Counted from the stretch's first letter, positions 17,935 to 26,975 are shown. The stretch: 64,000 nt of DNA from an uncultured Lachnospiraceae bacterium (GCA_949949005.1 CATLHM010000010.1:1-64000), one strand, 5' to 3'. Made by a program: numbers and translations. Notes: generated by a model not told the origin, from the sequence alone.

Positions 17935-18765
17935 ATGGACTACAGAGAACTTTATGACTATGGAAGAGAAAGACTGAGAAAAGCCAATATCCCGGAGGCG
18001 GAGCTGGATGCGAGGCTGCTTCTGGAAGAGGTCTGCGGTACGGACAGAAATGACTTGCTGGTTCATGGAGAGCAGCCGGTGGCGGGAGAGCAGCAGAGCA
18101 GTTTTTTGGCCTGGATCGAGAAACGGAGCCGGCACATCCCTCTGCAGCATATTTTGGGCTATCAGGAGTTCATGGGACTGCGCTTTAAGGTGACAGAGGA
18201 TGTACTGATTCCCAGGCAGGATACGGAAACCCTGGTGGAAGAGGTGATGCGTGGGCTCCATGACGGCTTCCACATTCTGGATTTGTGTACCGGGTCGGGA
18301 TGTATCCTTTTAAGCCTTTTGCGCTACTCTAATCACTGCATAGGGATAGGCTCGGACATATCGGAGGCGGCGCTTAAGGTGGCCGAAGAAAATGCCAGGA
18401 CGCTTGGCCAGAAAGCGCAGTTTGTCAGAAGCGATTTATTTGAAAATATGAGTGGAAAATACGAAGTGATTGTGTGCAATCCGCCTTATATTCCCTCTGG
18501 GGAGATTCCGGGGCTGATGGAGGAGGTCAGGGAACATGACCCCCGTTCGGCGTTGGACGGCGGAGAGGACGGACTTTATTTTTACAAAAAAATCATCGCC
18601 CAGGCAGGAGGCTATCTTACGCCTGGGGGCAGGCTTTATTTTGAAATCGGATGCTCTCAGGCAGAGGCTGTGAGCGCTCTTATGAAGGCGGCAGGTTATC
18701 GGGAGGTAAATGTCTGCCGGGATTTGGCAGGGCTTGACAGGGTAGTGTCTGGCATGGCCAGGTGA
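17935..18765 (+). CDS. prmC: Release-factor glutamine methyltransferase
   Basis: S-adenosylmethionine-dependent enzyme that methylates the Gln of the GGQ motif in peptide release factors; its substrate gene prfA lies just downstream. 276 residues. The N-terminal helical domain (about 1-80) is followed by the methyltransferase fold with ILDLCTGSGCILLSLL (about 109) and the catalytic NPPYIPS (about 176). ATG 17935 is used, with AAAAGGA close before it; a TTG at 17896, directly after the DUF1385 stop, is possible but has no ribosome site. Confidence 0.93.
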   Translation: MDYRELYDYGRERLRKANIPEAELDARLLLEEVCGTDRNDLLVHGEQPVAGEQQSSFLAWIEKRSRHIPLQHILGYQEFMGLRFKVTEDVLIPRQDTETLVEEVMRGLHDGFHILDLCTGSGCILLSLLRYSNHCIGIGSDISEAALKVAEENARTLGQKAQFVRSDLFENMSGKYEVIVCNPPYIPSGEIPGLMEEVREHDPRSALDGGEDGLYFYKKIIAQAGGYLTPGGRLYFEIGCSQAEAVSALMKAAGYREVNVCRDLAGLDRVVSGMAR

Positions 18766-18877
18766 CGTTTGCAGGAGGGCGGCGGTTTTTTAGGCGGTCT
18801 TAGGCCCTTAAAAACGATTTATTGCGCAAAATGGCAAAATGTTGGCTTTGGTTTATCCGGGTTAGGAGGTAAGAAAA

Positions 18878-19954
18878 GTGTTTGATAAACTGGAAGATTT
18901 ATTAATCCGATTTGAGGAAATCATGAGCGAGTTAAATGAGCCTTCGGTGACGGGAAACCAGGAGCGGTTTCGCAAGTTGATGAAAGAACAGAGCGATTTG
19001 ACCCCCATTGTGGAGGCTTATAAGGAATACAAAAAGTGCGGGCAGGACGTGGCGGACTCTCTTGCCATGCTGGAGGAAGAGTCTGACGAGGATATGCGGG
19101 AAATGCTCAAGGAGGAGCTGTCCACGGCCAAAAAGCGGATCGAGGAGCTGGAGGAGGAGTTAAAGATTCTTCTTTTGCCGAAAGATCCCAATGACGAGAA
19201 GAATGTGATTGTGGAGATCCGGGCAGGGGCCGGCGGGGACGAGGCAGCCTTGTTTGCGGCGGAGGTTTACCGGCTCTATGTACACTATGCGGAGAGCCAG
19301 CGGTGGAAGGTGGAAACCATGAATGTGGATGAAATCGGCATCGGCGGCATGAAGGAAGTCAATTTTATGATTTCCGGCCAGGGGGCTTACTCCAGGCTGA
19401 AATATGAAAGCGGCGTACACCGGGTACAGCGGGTGCCGGAAACCGAGTCCGGCGGGCGTATCCACACCTCCACCATCAGTGTGGCGGTGATGCCGGAGGT
19501 GGATGAGGATATTGATATTGTGATCGACGATAAGGACATCCGGATTGATGTGATGCGGGCTTCCGGAAACGGCGGCCAGTGCGTCAATACCACGGACTCC
19601 GCGGTGCGGCTCACCCACTATCCCACGGGAATCGTGGTTTACAGCCAGACCGAGAAGTCCCAGCTTCAGAACAAGGCCAAGGCTTTTGCCCTGCTTAAGG
19701 CCAAGCTCTATGATATGGAGCAGCAACAGCGCCACGATGCGGAGGCGGAGCTTCGCAGAAGCCAGATCGGCACCGGGGATCGCTCGGAAAAAATCCGCAC
19801 CTACAATTTCCCCCAGGGCCGGGTGACGGATCACCGGATTGGGCTTACCTTGTATAAGCTGGATAAGGTGATGAACGGGGATATACAGGAGATTATTGAT
19901 GCGTGTATCGCGGCCGACCAGGCGGCCAAGCTGGTGAAGATGGGAGAAAATTAA
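18878..19954 (+). CDS. prfA: Peptide chain release factor 1
   Basis: Stops translation at UAA and UAG. 358 residues, full length. The GGQ motif is at residues 232-234 ([12 protein letters not shown]), and the RF1-type codon-reading motif is P-E-T in [14 protein letters not shown] (about 186). The start is GTG 18878 with a strong GGAGG 8 bases upstream. The prmC product is expected to methylate Gln234. The following GNAT gene begins one base after its stop codon, and base composition becomes more AT-rich from there. Confidence 0.96.
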   Translation: MFDKLEDLLIRFEEIMSELNEPSVTGNQERFRKLMKEQSDLTPIVEAYKEYKKCGQDVADSLAMLEEESDEDMREMLKEELSTAKKRIEELEEELKILLLPKDPNDEKNVIVEIRAGAGGDEAALFAAEVYRLYVHYAESQRWKVETMNVDEIGIGGMKEVNFMISGQGAYSRLKYESGVHRVQRVPETESGGRIHTSTISVAVMPEVDEDIDIVIDDKDIRIDVMRASGNGGQCVNTTDSAVRLTHYPTGIVVYSQTEKSQLQNKAKAFALLKAKLYDMEQQQRHDAEAELRRSQIGTGDRSEKIRTYNFPQGRVTDHRIGLTLYKLDKVMNGDIQEIIDACIAADQAAKLVKMGEN

Positions 19955-20434
19955 GTGACGGATGATATTCGTATAACAGAAATAAATGATATTGATAAAA
20001 AGTCAACTTGTACGAGAGAGATTCTGGCGATGCTGCCGGAATGGTTTGGAAATAAGCAGGCGGTTGACGAATATGCGGAAAAAGTAAAGGAACTTCCTTA
20101 TTACGGTGCGTTTAATCGGCAAGAACAGTGTATTGGCTTTTTCTCTGTAAAAATGCACTACCAGCATACAGGTGACATATTTGTGTGTGGTGTACTTCCG
20201 GAATATCAGCACAATGGCGTAGGAAAAGCATTGTATCGGACTGTGGAAAGTTATTTGATGCAGAGAGGGTGTAAGTATGTGGTTGTCAAAACACTAAGTG
20301 ATATAGTTGACTTTGAACCATATGATAAAACGAGAACCTTTTATAAAAGTATTGGTTTTGAGCCGCTTATTACTTTAACGGAAATGTGGGACGAGGAAAA
20401 TCCCTGCTTGATTATGCTTAAGGTGTTGGCGTAA
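19955..20434 (+). CDS. GNAT family N-acetyltransferase
   Basis: 159 residues with the GNAT acetyl-CoA site: VCGVLPEYQHNGVGKALYRTVE-type motif A (Q/R-x-x-G-x-G/A as QHNGVGKA, about residue 86), and the C-terminal FYKSIGFEPL of the fold. Substrate unknown; the length and shape fit small-molecule or antibiotic-modifying members. The GTG start immediately follows the prfA stop, with GGGAGA inside the prfA end acting as ribosome site. AT content is clearly higher than in prfA, so this gene probably belongs to an acquired patch up to 21.6 kb. Confidence 0.82.
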   Translation: MTDDIRITEINDIDKKSTCTREILAMLPEWFGNKQAVDEYAEKVKELPYYGAFNRQEQCIGFFSVKMHYQHTGDIFVCGVLPEYQHNGVGKALYRTVESYLMQRGCKYVVVKTLSDIVDFEPYDKTRTFYKSIGFEPLITLTEMWDEENPCLIMLKVLA

Positions 20435-20446
20435 GTAGAATGTCGG

Positions 20447-20475
20447 TTGTGCCATTTGGGGTGTAATGATATAAT
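20447..20475 (+). promoter_or_regulatory. Promoter of the retropepsin-like cassette
   Basis: TTGTGC (20447-20452), 17-base spacer, perfect TATAAT (20470-20475). Confidence 0.65.
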
Positions 20476-20541
20476 AATATTGAGAAAAGTCGTTTAAATG
20501 CCGAATGTTTCAAACTCGTAGTAGGAAAGGATGTGCTATTT

Positions 20542-20775
20542 GTGACAGAGCGAATGACGTGGGAGCAAATACAAAAAAAATATCCGAATCAGTGGGTCGG
20601 ATTAGTTGATGTTCAGTATCAGAATGATGATGGGATATCTGTAGAATCTGCTGTTGTAAAATATACGGATAAAACGAAATCTGAGTTAACCAGATTGGTA
20701 TTAAAAGGGGAGATTATTTCCCGACATACGAATCCGGAAGGTTATTTACAGCTTGGAATGGTGGGTGTGTTATGA
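20542..20775 (+). CDS. Small protein paired with the retropepsin-like protease
   Basis: 77 residues from GTG 20542 (AGGAAAGG about 11 bases upstream; an ATG at 20551 is also possible). It begins MTERMTWEQIQKKYPNQWVGL and looks like a small alpha/beta domain. Its stop overlaps the start of the protease gene by four bases (ATGA), which means translational coupling. I recognise the pairing of such a protein with a DTG-containing neighbour but know no function. It may be a partner, substrate or inhibitor. Confidence 0.7.
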   Translation: MTERMTWEQIQKKYPNQWVGLVDVQYQNDDGISVESAVVKYTDKTKSELTRLVLKGEIISRHTNPEGYLQLGMVGVL

Positions 20776-21227
20776 AGCAGTATACAATGAAACTGGATAA
20801 TACAAGACAAAGACCTGTGGTTATCTTAAATAATGGGCTTACTGCGTTGTTGGATACGGGAGCGTATATTCCGGTATGGACTGATGATGAAGCAATCCTT
20901 ATATCGGAGCTTGGAGCTGAACTGGTTAGAAAAGATGTTCCGTTGTCAGGGTTTGGTGGTTGTACAAAAGGAAATATGTATAAAGTAAATATAGATATTG
21001 GTGGTATTATATATCCTGATATGCATCTCATTGCAAATAACGATATAAATGCCACCTTTAATCTTATCTTGAGTGCAACCATGTTTGCAGGACTTATTTA
21101 CCAGATTGATACAGTGAATCATATGCTGAATATAGAAATTCCTGATGGGGAGAGTAATGTACGAAACTTGAGAATCGTGAATAAGGAGGGTAAGGTTTTT
21201 GTGCTCTGTAGTGCGGTAGAGATTTAG
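20772..21227 (+). CDS. Retropepsin-like aspartic protease domain protein
   Basis: 151 residues. ALLDTGAYIPVW (about residues 25-36) carries the hydrophobic-hydrophobic-D-T-G-A active-site motif of clan AA aspartic proteases. FNLILSATMFAG (about 97-108) fits the second conserved hydrophobic-Gly region. Retropepsins of this size work as dimers, each giving one Asp. No signal peptide or membrane segment is seen. The gene is coupled to the small upstream gene. After the TAG stop the same frame stays open for another 48 codons. Protease activity is inferred from the motif only. Confidence 0.75.
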   Translation: MKQYTMKLDNTRQRPVVILNNGLTALLDTGAYIPVWTDDEAILISELGAELVRKDVPLSGFGGCTKGNMYKVNIDIGGIIYPDMHLIANNDINATFNLILSATMFAGLIYQIDTVNHMLNIEIPDGESNVRNLRIVNKEGKVFVLCSAVEI

Positions 21228-21374
21228 AAGCTTAAAAGTCTGTTTAAAAGAAAATATGATAACCATGTAGGAAGTTTGTTGCGACAGGCATATGAAGATG
21301 CCAGAATCAGAAATGAAGATGAATTCAGGGAGGTACTCAAAAATGTGCTATTTAATTGCAAAAAAGTTCAATGA
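21228..21374 (+). other. Open extension of the protease frame after its stop
   Basis: The frame continues from AAG at 21228 to TGA at 21372-21374, coding for a basic helical stretch (KLKSLFKRKYDNHVGSLL...). No good start codon with a ribosome site is present. It may be a remnant of a longer protein cut by the TAG, or chance. Confidence 0.3.
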
Positions 21375-21567
21375 TACAGGATGTCTTGCGTTACAGACAA
21401 CACATGGTCATCATTTGGCAGATTTTAAAGAAAAGCTGATGAAGGCTGTCGGCTATGAAACGATACAGCTTGTGGCAATCAGCCGCCCGTCTGCATACGG
21501 CGAGTACGAGCCATATCATTTTGTGGAGACGGAGCAGGAGTTTGAAGAAGCGGTAAAGAATATGTAG
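21343..21567 (+). CDS. DUF6718-like small protein
   Basis: 74 residues starting MCYLIAKKFNDTGC, with ISRPSAYGEYEPYHFVE (about 44-60), a pattern I recall from DUF6718 in Clostridia. Function unknown; compact alpha/beta. ATG 21343 follows GGGAGG; an upstream ATG (21292) lacks such a site. A strong terminator lies 37 bases downstream and closes the AT-rich patch. Confidence 0.7.
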   Translation: MCYLIAKKFNDTGCLALQTTHGHHLADFKEKLMKAVGYETIQLVAISRPSAYGEYEPYHFVETEQEFEEAVKNM

Positions 21568-21603
21568 CCCTTAGAATTTAGGATTCCCAATAATTAAAAA
21601 AAG

Positions 21604-21642
21604 AAATCGGTTCATTTGAAAGGAAAATGAGCCGATTTTTTT
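21604..21642 (+). terminator. Intrinsic terminator
   Basis: Stem of 14 (21604-21617 with 21625-21638, one G-T pair), 7-base loop, T run to 21642. Ends the retropepsin/DUF6718 transcript. Confidence 0.9.
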
Positions 21643-21753
21643 GTAACCTTTTAGCGCGTCTGGTAATCTAATCAGTATAACACGTGTGAAAAATGACTGC
21701 GCTGCGGGCACAAAGAGCTATGCCACTGCAGGGGTATAGACAAAGCAGAAGAA

Positions 21754-22329
21754 ATGAAGGTGACAAGCACAATGAAGAATACGGTGAGCCTGAAACTGGT
21801 GGAGCGGGCGGCGAAAGGAAACAGGGAGGCTTTTGGAGAACTGATTATGATGCATCAGGAGTACCTGTACAGACTGGCGTATATGTATACGAAGAACGAG
21901 CAGGATGCCTTGGATGCAGTACAGGAGTGCGCAATGCGCGCAATGATCTCCATGGATAAGCTTCGGGAGCCCGCGTATTTCAGGACATGGATTACACGCA
22001 TACTGATCAACAGTATTTATCTGGAACAAAAGAAAAGTAAACGAAACAGTCCTTTTGAGGAATGGAATGAGGCTGCTGCGGCGGAGAGCATTTCCATAGA
22101 GGAAATTTCCATAGAGGAAAAGGCGGATCTCTATGATGCCATCGACCTTCTTCCGCCTGTCTATAAGACGGTGGTGATCCTGCAGTATTTTCAGGGGATG
22201 AAGGTAAAGGATATTGCACAGGTGATGAACATTCCTGTTGGAAGTGTGAAGGCATACTTGTCCAGGGCGCGTAAAACCCTCAGAAACCAGTTGGAGGATA
22301 CAGAAGAGAATATGGGGGTTATATCGTGA
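21754..22329 (+). CDS. ECF-type RNA polymerase sigma factor
   Basis: 191 residues with sigma-70 region 2 (LYRLAYMYTKNEQDALDAVQ, about 36-55) and region 4 helix-turn-helix (LPPVYKTVVILQYF, then VKDIAQVMNIPVGSVKAYLSRA, about 130-175). No region 1 or 3, as in extracytoplasmic-function factors. The start may be ATG 21754 or ATG 21772; the latter gives the more typical N-terminus and GAAGGTG lies about 11 bases before it. Its stop overlaps the start of the next gene, an anti-sigma-type DUF4179 protein that very likely controls it. Confidence 0.9.
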   Translation: MKVTSTMKNTVSLKLVERAAKGNREAFGELIMMHQEYLYRLAYMYTKNEQDALDAVQECAMRAMISMDKLREPAYFRTWITRILINSIYLEQKKSKRNSPFEEWNEAAAAESISIEEISIEEKADLYDAIDLLPPVYKTVVILQYFQGMKVKDIAQVMNIPVGSVKAYLSRARKTLRNQLEDTEENMGVIS

Positions 22330-23693
22330 AAAAAGCAGTAATTCGGCGTAGAGCTGCAGAGCTGTACGGGAAAGGAGCCGGGATGGAGAGAATGGAACGG
22401 GAAAGATTTGACGGAATCGTTATACCTGAAAATTTGTCAGTGTATGTGCGTAAGGGAATACAGGAGGGAGAAAAAGTATATATGAGAGAAAAAAGGAAAA
22501 AGAGGATTAAGCGCTTTAGCGCGGTAGCGGCTGCGGTGATTGTGTTTGCCTGCGCGGGGGTTTTTGCCACGCAGCCTGCATTGGCTTCCAACATACCGAT
22601 CATTCGGGATATTTTCAAACTGCTTCAGGGAGATTATTCTTACCAGGGGGATTTGGATTCAGTGGCCCAGAAGTTTGAAGATTCACAAAGCATGGGCGAC
22701 CAAACATCAGGAGAAGACAGTTTGGCGATTACAGGGGAGAGAGCGGGAGAAAACGAAGGAGCCCAGACAGATTCGGCTTACACGAAAACGGTGAACGGAG
22801 TAACGGTATCCGTTTCCGAGGCTTACTGCTCTGTGGAGGCGATTTATCTCTCCCTTATGATTACCAGTGAGGAATCCTTTCCCGAAACGATGATAGACAC
22901 GGAGGGAAAACCGATTCTTACCCTGAAAGGGGCTGCCGATTATTCTTTCAGGCCCTCCGGAATGGGAGAGGCGCAGGGGTACGGAAGCGGCGCTGAGGGA
23001 TCATTGGAAGGAACCTTTGTGAATGACCACACCTATGCAGGGATTTACCGCATTGATATTATTGACGTAGTGGGAAATGACGATGCTTTAAAGGAGAAAT
23101 ACAGAGCCCTGGAGAGCTTTGACATGAAGCTGACCATCGATCAGATCATCGGAGATAAGGCGGAGCCGGAACCGCTGGATTTACGCGGAAAAACCCAGGA
23201 AGAGCTGGAGGCCATGACGGATGAGGAGTGGAAAGCCTTCATGAATGAGGTCACGCCGGCGGATCGGAATCAATTTCCCAATCAATATCAGAACTGGTGG
23301 TTTGACGGGCCTTTCAAATTCGAGCTCAACATAAAAGCAGACAGAGAGAGTACTCAGGTGGTGACGGTGGACGAGATGAATGATACCGGGGCAGGGCTCT
23401 ATCAGGTGGTCAGGACGAAATTTGAAATCACCGTAGAAGAAAAATGCAATGAACTGCGCACCCAGAGCGGCGTGTTTACGGTGGTGCTGGACGCACAGGG
23501 AAAGCTCTTGCCCAGCGGGAGCAGCTCCTATGCGGATACCTACGCCATAGGCGGACGGGACGTATCCAGGGTATATGTGTATGTCTGTGACTATACGGAA
23601 TATATGGATGAGCTGAAGGGATACCGTGAGAGCGCGGACTTTAAACAGATTTTGGAGGAGAGGGCGTTGTACGGAAAGGAAATCATTTTCTAA
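22326..23693 (+). CDS. DUF4179 membrane protein, probable anti-sigma factor
   Basis: 455 residues. Basic cytoplasmic N-terminus (about 1-62), one membrane segment (about 63-88: FSAVAAAVIVFACAGVFA), then a large outside part with the DUF4179 pattern (LASNIPIIRDIFKLL). The outside part is beta-rich with an acidic linker (about 120-155). GTG 22326 overlaps the sigma stop by four bases, so the two are translationally coupled. In this family the protein holds the sigma factor until an envelope signal arrives. The extracellular domain, which should sense the signal, matches nothing I recognise. Confidence 0.8.
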   Translation: MKKAVIRRRAAELYGKGAGMERMERERFDGIVIPENLSVYVRKGIQEGEKVYMREKRKKRIKRFSAVAAAVIVFACAGVFATQPALASNIPIIRDIFKLLQGDYSYQGDLDSVAQKFEDSQSMGDQTSGEDSLAITGERAGENEGAQTDSAYTKTVNGVTVSVSEAYCSVEAIYLSLMITSEESFPETMIDTEGKPILTLKGAADYSFRPSGMGEAQGYGSGAEGSLEGTFVNDHTYAGIYRIDIIDVVGNDDALKEKYRALESFDMKLTIDQIIGDKAEPEPLDLRGKTQEELEAMTDEEWKAFMNEVTPADRNQFPNQYQNWWFDGPFKFELNIKADRESTQVVTVDEMNDTGAGLYQVVRTKFEITVEEKCNELRTQSGVFTVVLDAQGKLLPSGSSSYADTYAIGGRDVSRVYVYVCDYTEYMDELKGYRESADFKQILEERALYGKEIIF

Positions 23694-23780
23694 AACCGGG
23701 AGATTTGAGAAAAGTACTTGAAGAACCCCCAAATTTCTTATACTATAGTAGCAGAGCAAGCAATGTCTGAGGGATAAGCG

Positions 23781-23814
23781 ATGGGACACGACAAATTTAT
23801 TTGCCGTGTCCCAT
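23781..23814. repeat. Intergenic palindrome, family copy 2
   Basis: 16-base arms (23781-23796 and 23799-23814) with one mismatch. Core GACAAA-N4-TTTGCCG; the outer arms (ATGGGACAC) differ from the other copies. No T tract. The gap 23694-23864 also holds a weak promoter (TTGAAG, spacer 17, TACTAT near 23720-23750). Confidence 0.75.
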
Positions 23815-23864
23815 AATGGCATTGAGAGAAAAACGCATGGGATGATGCAGATAGGAGAAGGAGT

Positions 23865-25679
23865 ATGATGAGGAAACAGCTTGCACTTTTTTTGCAAAAC
23901 TATGAGGAAGAAATCAGGGATTCGGCCAGGGAGCTTCTCCCAAAAGAGATGCCGGTTTTGACAGAAGAACTGTTTGGCCTGTACGAGACTACCGGAAACC
24001 GGCTCAAATATGAGGAGGTATACTTTGCAAGGCGTAAAATGCTGGCGGTTCTGGGGATGAGGGCGATTCTGGGATTGGAGGAGCAGTGGGAGGAAAAACA
24101 GACTTACATCCAAAAGCTTGAAGAGGTGATCCTGGACATTTGCCGGGAGGAAACCTGGGCCCTGCCCGCCCATGTTAACCGCAGGGAGAATCCCCAGTGG
24201 AGGATCACGGTGGATTTGTTTGCCTCGGAGACAGCCCAGACACTTTCCGAGTTGATGGAGTTTTTGGGGGAGACAATCTCTGCCGAGGTGTGGGGTAAGA
24301 TGCGGGAGAATATTGAGGAAAGAATATTCCAGCCTTATTTTACATCGGAAGTGCCCTATAAGCATAAGCCGTGGGAGTGCGGGTCAAATAACTGGAACGC
24401 GGTATGCGCCGGAAGTATCGGAAGCGCCTGCCTGCATTTGATGAAGGGCCAGCCGGAGCGGCTAAGGGCCAGCCTTTCCCGTATCATCAATTCCCTGACT
24501 TACTATATCAACGGCTTTGCCGAGGACGGAGCCTGTATGGAGGGACTCGCCTATTATTATTACGGCATGACCTATTTTACCAACTTTGCCCAGGAGCTTT
24601 ACGACGCCACGGAGGGAGAGACGGACCTTTTCTGCGGAAAATGGGGAGAGTTTGAAGGGGGAGAAGACCGCCGCTATCAGATTGCCCATTTCCCTGTGAA
24701 ATGCTTTTTCCCGGACGGCAAGTGCCTGAGCTTTTCCGACGGGGATACGGAAGGTTGGTTTCGGGTAGGCGTGAGCAGTGTGCTGGCGATGCATTACGGT
24801 GAGCCGGGGATGTCCGAGGAAGCTTTGGCCGCCGCCTTATTCCCGGATATGAGCAAGGCCGGCTCCCTTCATTCCGATACCTGTTACCGGTTTGCCGCGC
24901 TGAAAATGGATCTGATTCAGACAAGAAGATTTCTTGCCTTGCTGGAAGCTTCGGATCGGAAGGAAGGCACTTTCGAGAAGCCTAAAGCCTATATCCTGCC
25001 CTCGGCTCAGTGGTATATCGCCCATTCTGAGGCGAATGTGAGCTTTGCCTGCAAGGGCGGGCACAACGACGAACCCCATAATCACAATGACGTGGGACAT
25101 TTTATCTATGAGGGAAAAGGAGAAATGTTCCTGACGGACTTGGGAGCGGGAGAGTATACCAAGGATTATTTTAGTGAAAAGCGGTATCAGATTCTCTGCA
25201 ACAATTCCTTTGGACACAGCGTGCCCGTGATTGGAGGAGAGGGGCAGGGAACCGGCAAGGAGTACGGCTGCAGCCGGTTTGCGGCGGATTCAGACGGCAG
25301 GGTGTGTATCGAAATGCACGATGCTTATCCGGAAGGACTTTTGAAGGAACTGCAAAGAGAGTTTCAATTTGATACGGAGACAGGTAAGCTTCTGGTCAGG
25401 GACTGCTTTACCTTTGACCAGGCAAAGGCAGCGGAAGCGAGAGAAAATCTGATCACCCAGATCCGGCCTGTGGCAGAGGGAAATAAGGTATTGCTGAAGA
25501 CCGAAAAGGGAACCTGTACGGTGGAGATTGAGGGCCTGGAGGGAAGCATTGAGATCAGGGAATACGACCACAGCAACCATCAGGGAGTGACGGAAAAGGT
25601 GTATGGCATTGCATGGCCGGCAGCCGCAGCGGATGGAAGGGCGCAGAGCAGCTTCAGCGTAACTACGCAGTGGAAATAG
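23865..25679 (+). CDS. Heparinase II/III-like polysaccharide lyase
   Basis: 604 residues, no signal peptide, so cytoplasmic. The N-terminal half is helical (alpha/alpha-toroid type) with the conserved WECGSNNWNAVCAG stretch (about 170-183). The C-terminal half is beta-rich with GHNDEPHNHNDVGHF (about 398-412), the His/Asn-rich motif of heparinase II/III proteins that cut uronic-acid-containing chains by beta-elimination. The true substrate is open; many Bacillota members are not heparin-specific. Start ATG 23865 (a second ATG follows) after AGGAGAAGGAG. It heads the carbohydrate region and converges with the GntR gene. Confidence 0.75.
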   Translation: MMRKQLALFLQNYEEEIRDSARELLPKEMPVLTEELFGLYETTGNRLKYEEVYFARRKMLAVLGMRAILGLEEQWEEKQTYIQKLEEVILDICREETWALPAHVNRRENPQWRITVDLFASETAQTLSELMEFLGETISAEVWGKMRENIEERIFQPYFTSEVPYKHKPWECGSNNWNAVCAGSIGSACLHLMKGQPERLRASLSRIINSLTYYINGFAEDGACMEGLAYYYYGMTYFTNFAQELYDATEGETDLFCGKWGEFEGGEDRRYQIAHFPVKCFFPDGKCLSFSDGDTEGWFRVGVSSVLAMHYGEPGMSEEALAAALFPDMSKAGSLHSDTCYRFAALKMDLIQTRRFLALLEASDRKEGTFEKPKAYILPSAQWYIAHSEANVSFACKGGHNDEPHNHNDVGHFIYEGKGEMFLTDLGAGEYTKDYFSEKRYQILCNNSFGHSVPVIGGEGQGTGKEYGCSRFAADSDGRVCIEMHDAYPEGLLKELQREFQFDTETGKLLVRDCFTFDQAKAAEARENLITQIRPVAEGNKVLLKTEKGTCTVEIEGLEGSIEIREYDHSNHQGVTEKVYGIAWPAAAADGRAQSSFSVTTQWK

Positions 25680-25719
25680 AGGCCATGCAGTGGAAGTAGA
25701 GGCGGACACTGGCTGCCCC

Positions 25720-26853
25720 TCATTCCTCTTCCAGGGCTCTTGTGGACTCGTTTACCATTAATCCGGGCTGCAGGACAATTTGCTCCCGGTCAGGATTTTT
25801 CTCCCCGGAGAGAACCTGATGCAGAAGCAGCGCCGCTTCTTTTCCCATATCGAAGGAATTTTGTTCCAGATAAGTAAAGAAGTTGCCGGAGGGAGACCTG
25901 AAAAAGTTAGGGTAGTCAAAACATAAAACAGAAAGATCCTCGGGGATTCGGATGCCGTCCCGGGCGCAGAGCCGGTAGAGCTCTAAGGCGGCATTGGAAT
26001 TGGAGGCGATTGCGGCAGTGATGGCTTTTTGCCTGACCTGCCGCAAAAAATTTTCCTGCATGGATGCGGCTTGGTCCGACAGGAAAAAATTGTCAAAGGG
26101 GATTGCGGGCAGTCCATGGGAGGCCATGATCGTCAGATAACTGTCCATGCGCAGGCGCGTCACCTGCTCCCGGCAGGAGGTGTAAGCGATAAAAGCAATC
26201 TTTTTGTGCCCCAGAGCGATCAGGTGCGAGATACCCAGCTCACAGCATTTGTGATTGTCGCAGGTGACAGACATGCAATGGATACCCGGAAAGACGCGGT
26301 CCATAAGAACCAGCGGATATTTGTTCAGGGTCATCTGTAAAATAATGTCGCTGTAAAATTCAAAATCAACCGGGAAAAGCAGGATGCCGCAGTATCCGTT
26401 TTCCCAAAAGTAATTCAGGGCATGCTCTTCCTCCTGTCTGTTGGAACCATGGGTAATGGTGACAAAATAGGAGGGAAAGGAGAGAGTGTCCATAATGCCG
26501 CGGATGATGCTGCCGGAGTGATAGTCGTAATAGTTGGGAATGATGACGCCTACTTTACGGGGAAATTCCGGGGCTCCCTCATTGACTGCCGGAAGGTTCA
26601 AGTATTTTCGCGGAGAAAGATGGCTCCCTAACGGGTTGACGAAGGAGCCTTTTCCCTGAATGCGGTGGATATAGCCGTTTAATGAAAGCTCCGTAAGCGC
26701 TTTGGTAGCCGTGGTGCGGCTGACCTTCCAGGTATGGATCAGTTCCTGTTCGCTGGGAACCCTCTCGCCCTCCGCATAAGCGCCGGACTGGATTTTTGAA
26801 ATAATGTCGTTCTGAATCAGTTCATACATAGGACGTGTTCTGTTACCTGACAT
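25720..26853 (-). CDS. GntR-type regulator with LacI-like sugar-binding domain
   Basis: 377 residues. An N-terminal winged helix of the GntR family (YELIQNDIISKI, then RVPSEQELIHTWKVSRTTATKAL, about 9-50) is joined to a periplasmic-binding-protein-like effector domain (VGVIIPNYYDYHSG near 95; FDYPNFFRSPSGNFFTYLEQ near 320), the AraR-type layout. It probably responds to a sugar or oligosaccharide. It is divergent from the GH38 gene and both promoters share an intergenic region full of inverted repeats, so it likely controls GH38 and itself, usually as a repressor. ATG is preceded by AAAGGAG. Confidence 0.87.
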   Translation of the reverse strand: MSGNRTRPMYELIQNDIISKIQSGAYAEGERVPSEQELIHTWKVSRTTATKALTELSLNGYIHRIQGKGSFVNPLGSHLSPRKYLNLPAVNEGAPEFPRKVGVIIPNYYDYHSGSIIRGIMDTLSFPSYFVTITHGSNRQEEEHALNYFWENGYCGILLFPVDFEFYSDIILQMTLNKYPLVLMDRVFPGIHCMSVTCDNHKCCELGISHLIALGHKKIAFIAYTSCREQVTRLRMDSYLTIMASHGLPAIPFDNFFLSDQAASMQENFLRQVRQKAITAAIASNSNAALELYRLCARDGIRIPEDLSVLCFDYPNFFRSPSGNFFTYLEQNSFDMGKEAALLLHQVLSGEKNPDREQIVLQPGLMVNESTRALEEE

Positions 26854-26865
26854 TTGGGCTTGCTC

Positions 26866-26913
26866 CTTTCATGCCGTGGTGGTGCGCCGCGCCAGCGGCG
26901 CATGTAAGTTTAC
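26866..26913 (-). repeat. 48-base dispersed repeat, copy 1
   Basis: Matches 62484-62531 in the opposite orientation at 43 of 48 positions. It contains a perfect 8-base GC hairpin (26883-26890 with 26895-26902, loop GCCA), and here forms the leader of the GntR gene, including the start of its ribosome site. Confidence 0.8.
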
Positions 26914-26941
26914 TTTACAGGAAAAGCCCGAAAAAGTAAAC
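26908..26941 (-). promoter_or_regulatory. GntR-gene promoter inside an inverted repeat
   Basis: On the minus strand TTTACT (26935-26940), 17-base spacer, TAAAGT (26912-26917). The arms GTTTACTTT (26908-26916) and AAAGTAAAC (26933-26941) form a perfect 9-base inverted repeat covering both boxes, as expected for self-repression. Confidence 0.6.
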
Positions 26942-26952
26942 AGGTTGTCCCT

Positions 26953-26970
26953 CAACTTGATATGAAGTTG
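26953..26970. promoter_or_regulatory. Candidate operator upstream of the GH38 promoter
   Basis: Perfect inverted repeat CAACTT-N6-AAGTTG ending 5 bases before the -35 box. A related half site, CAGGTTG, lies at 26941-26947. Confidence 0.5.
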
Positions 26971-26975
26971 CTATG

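Noticed and set aside
21640-21665. ECF-type autoregulated promoter (TGTAAC...CGTCT) before the sigma factor gene
   Set aside because: Only 9 bases separate the two boxes, where about 16 are expected, and the first box overlaps the end of the preceding terminator.
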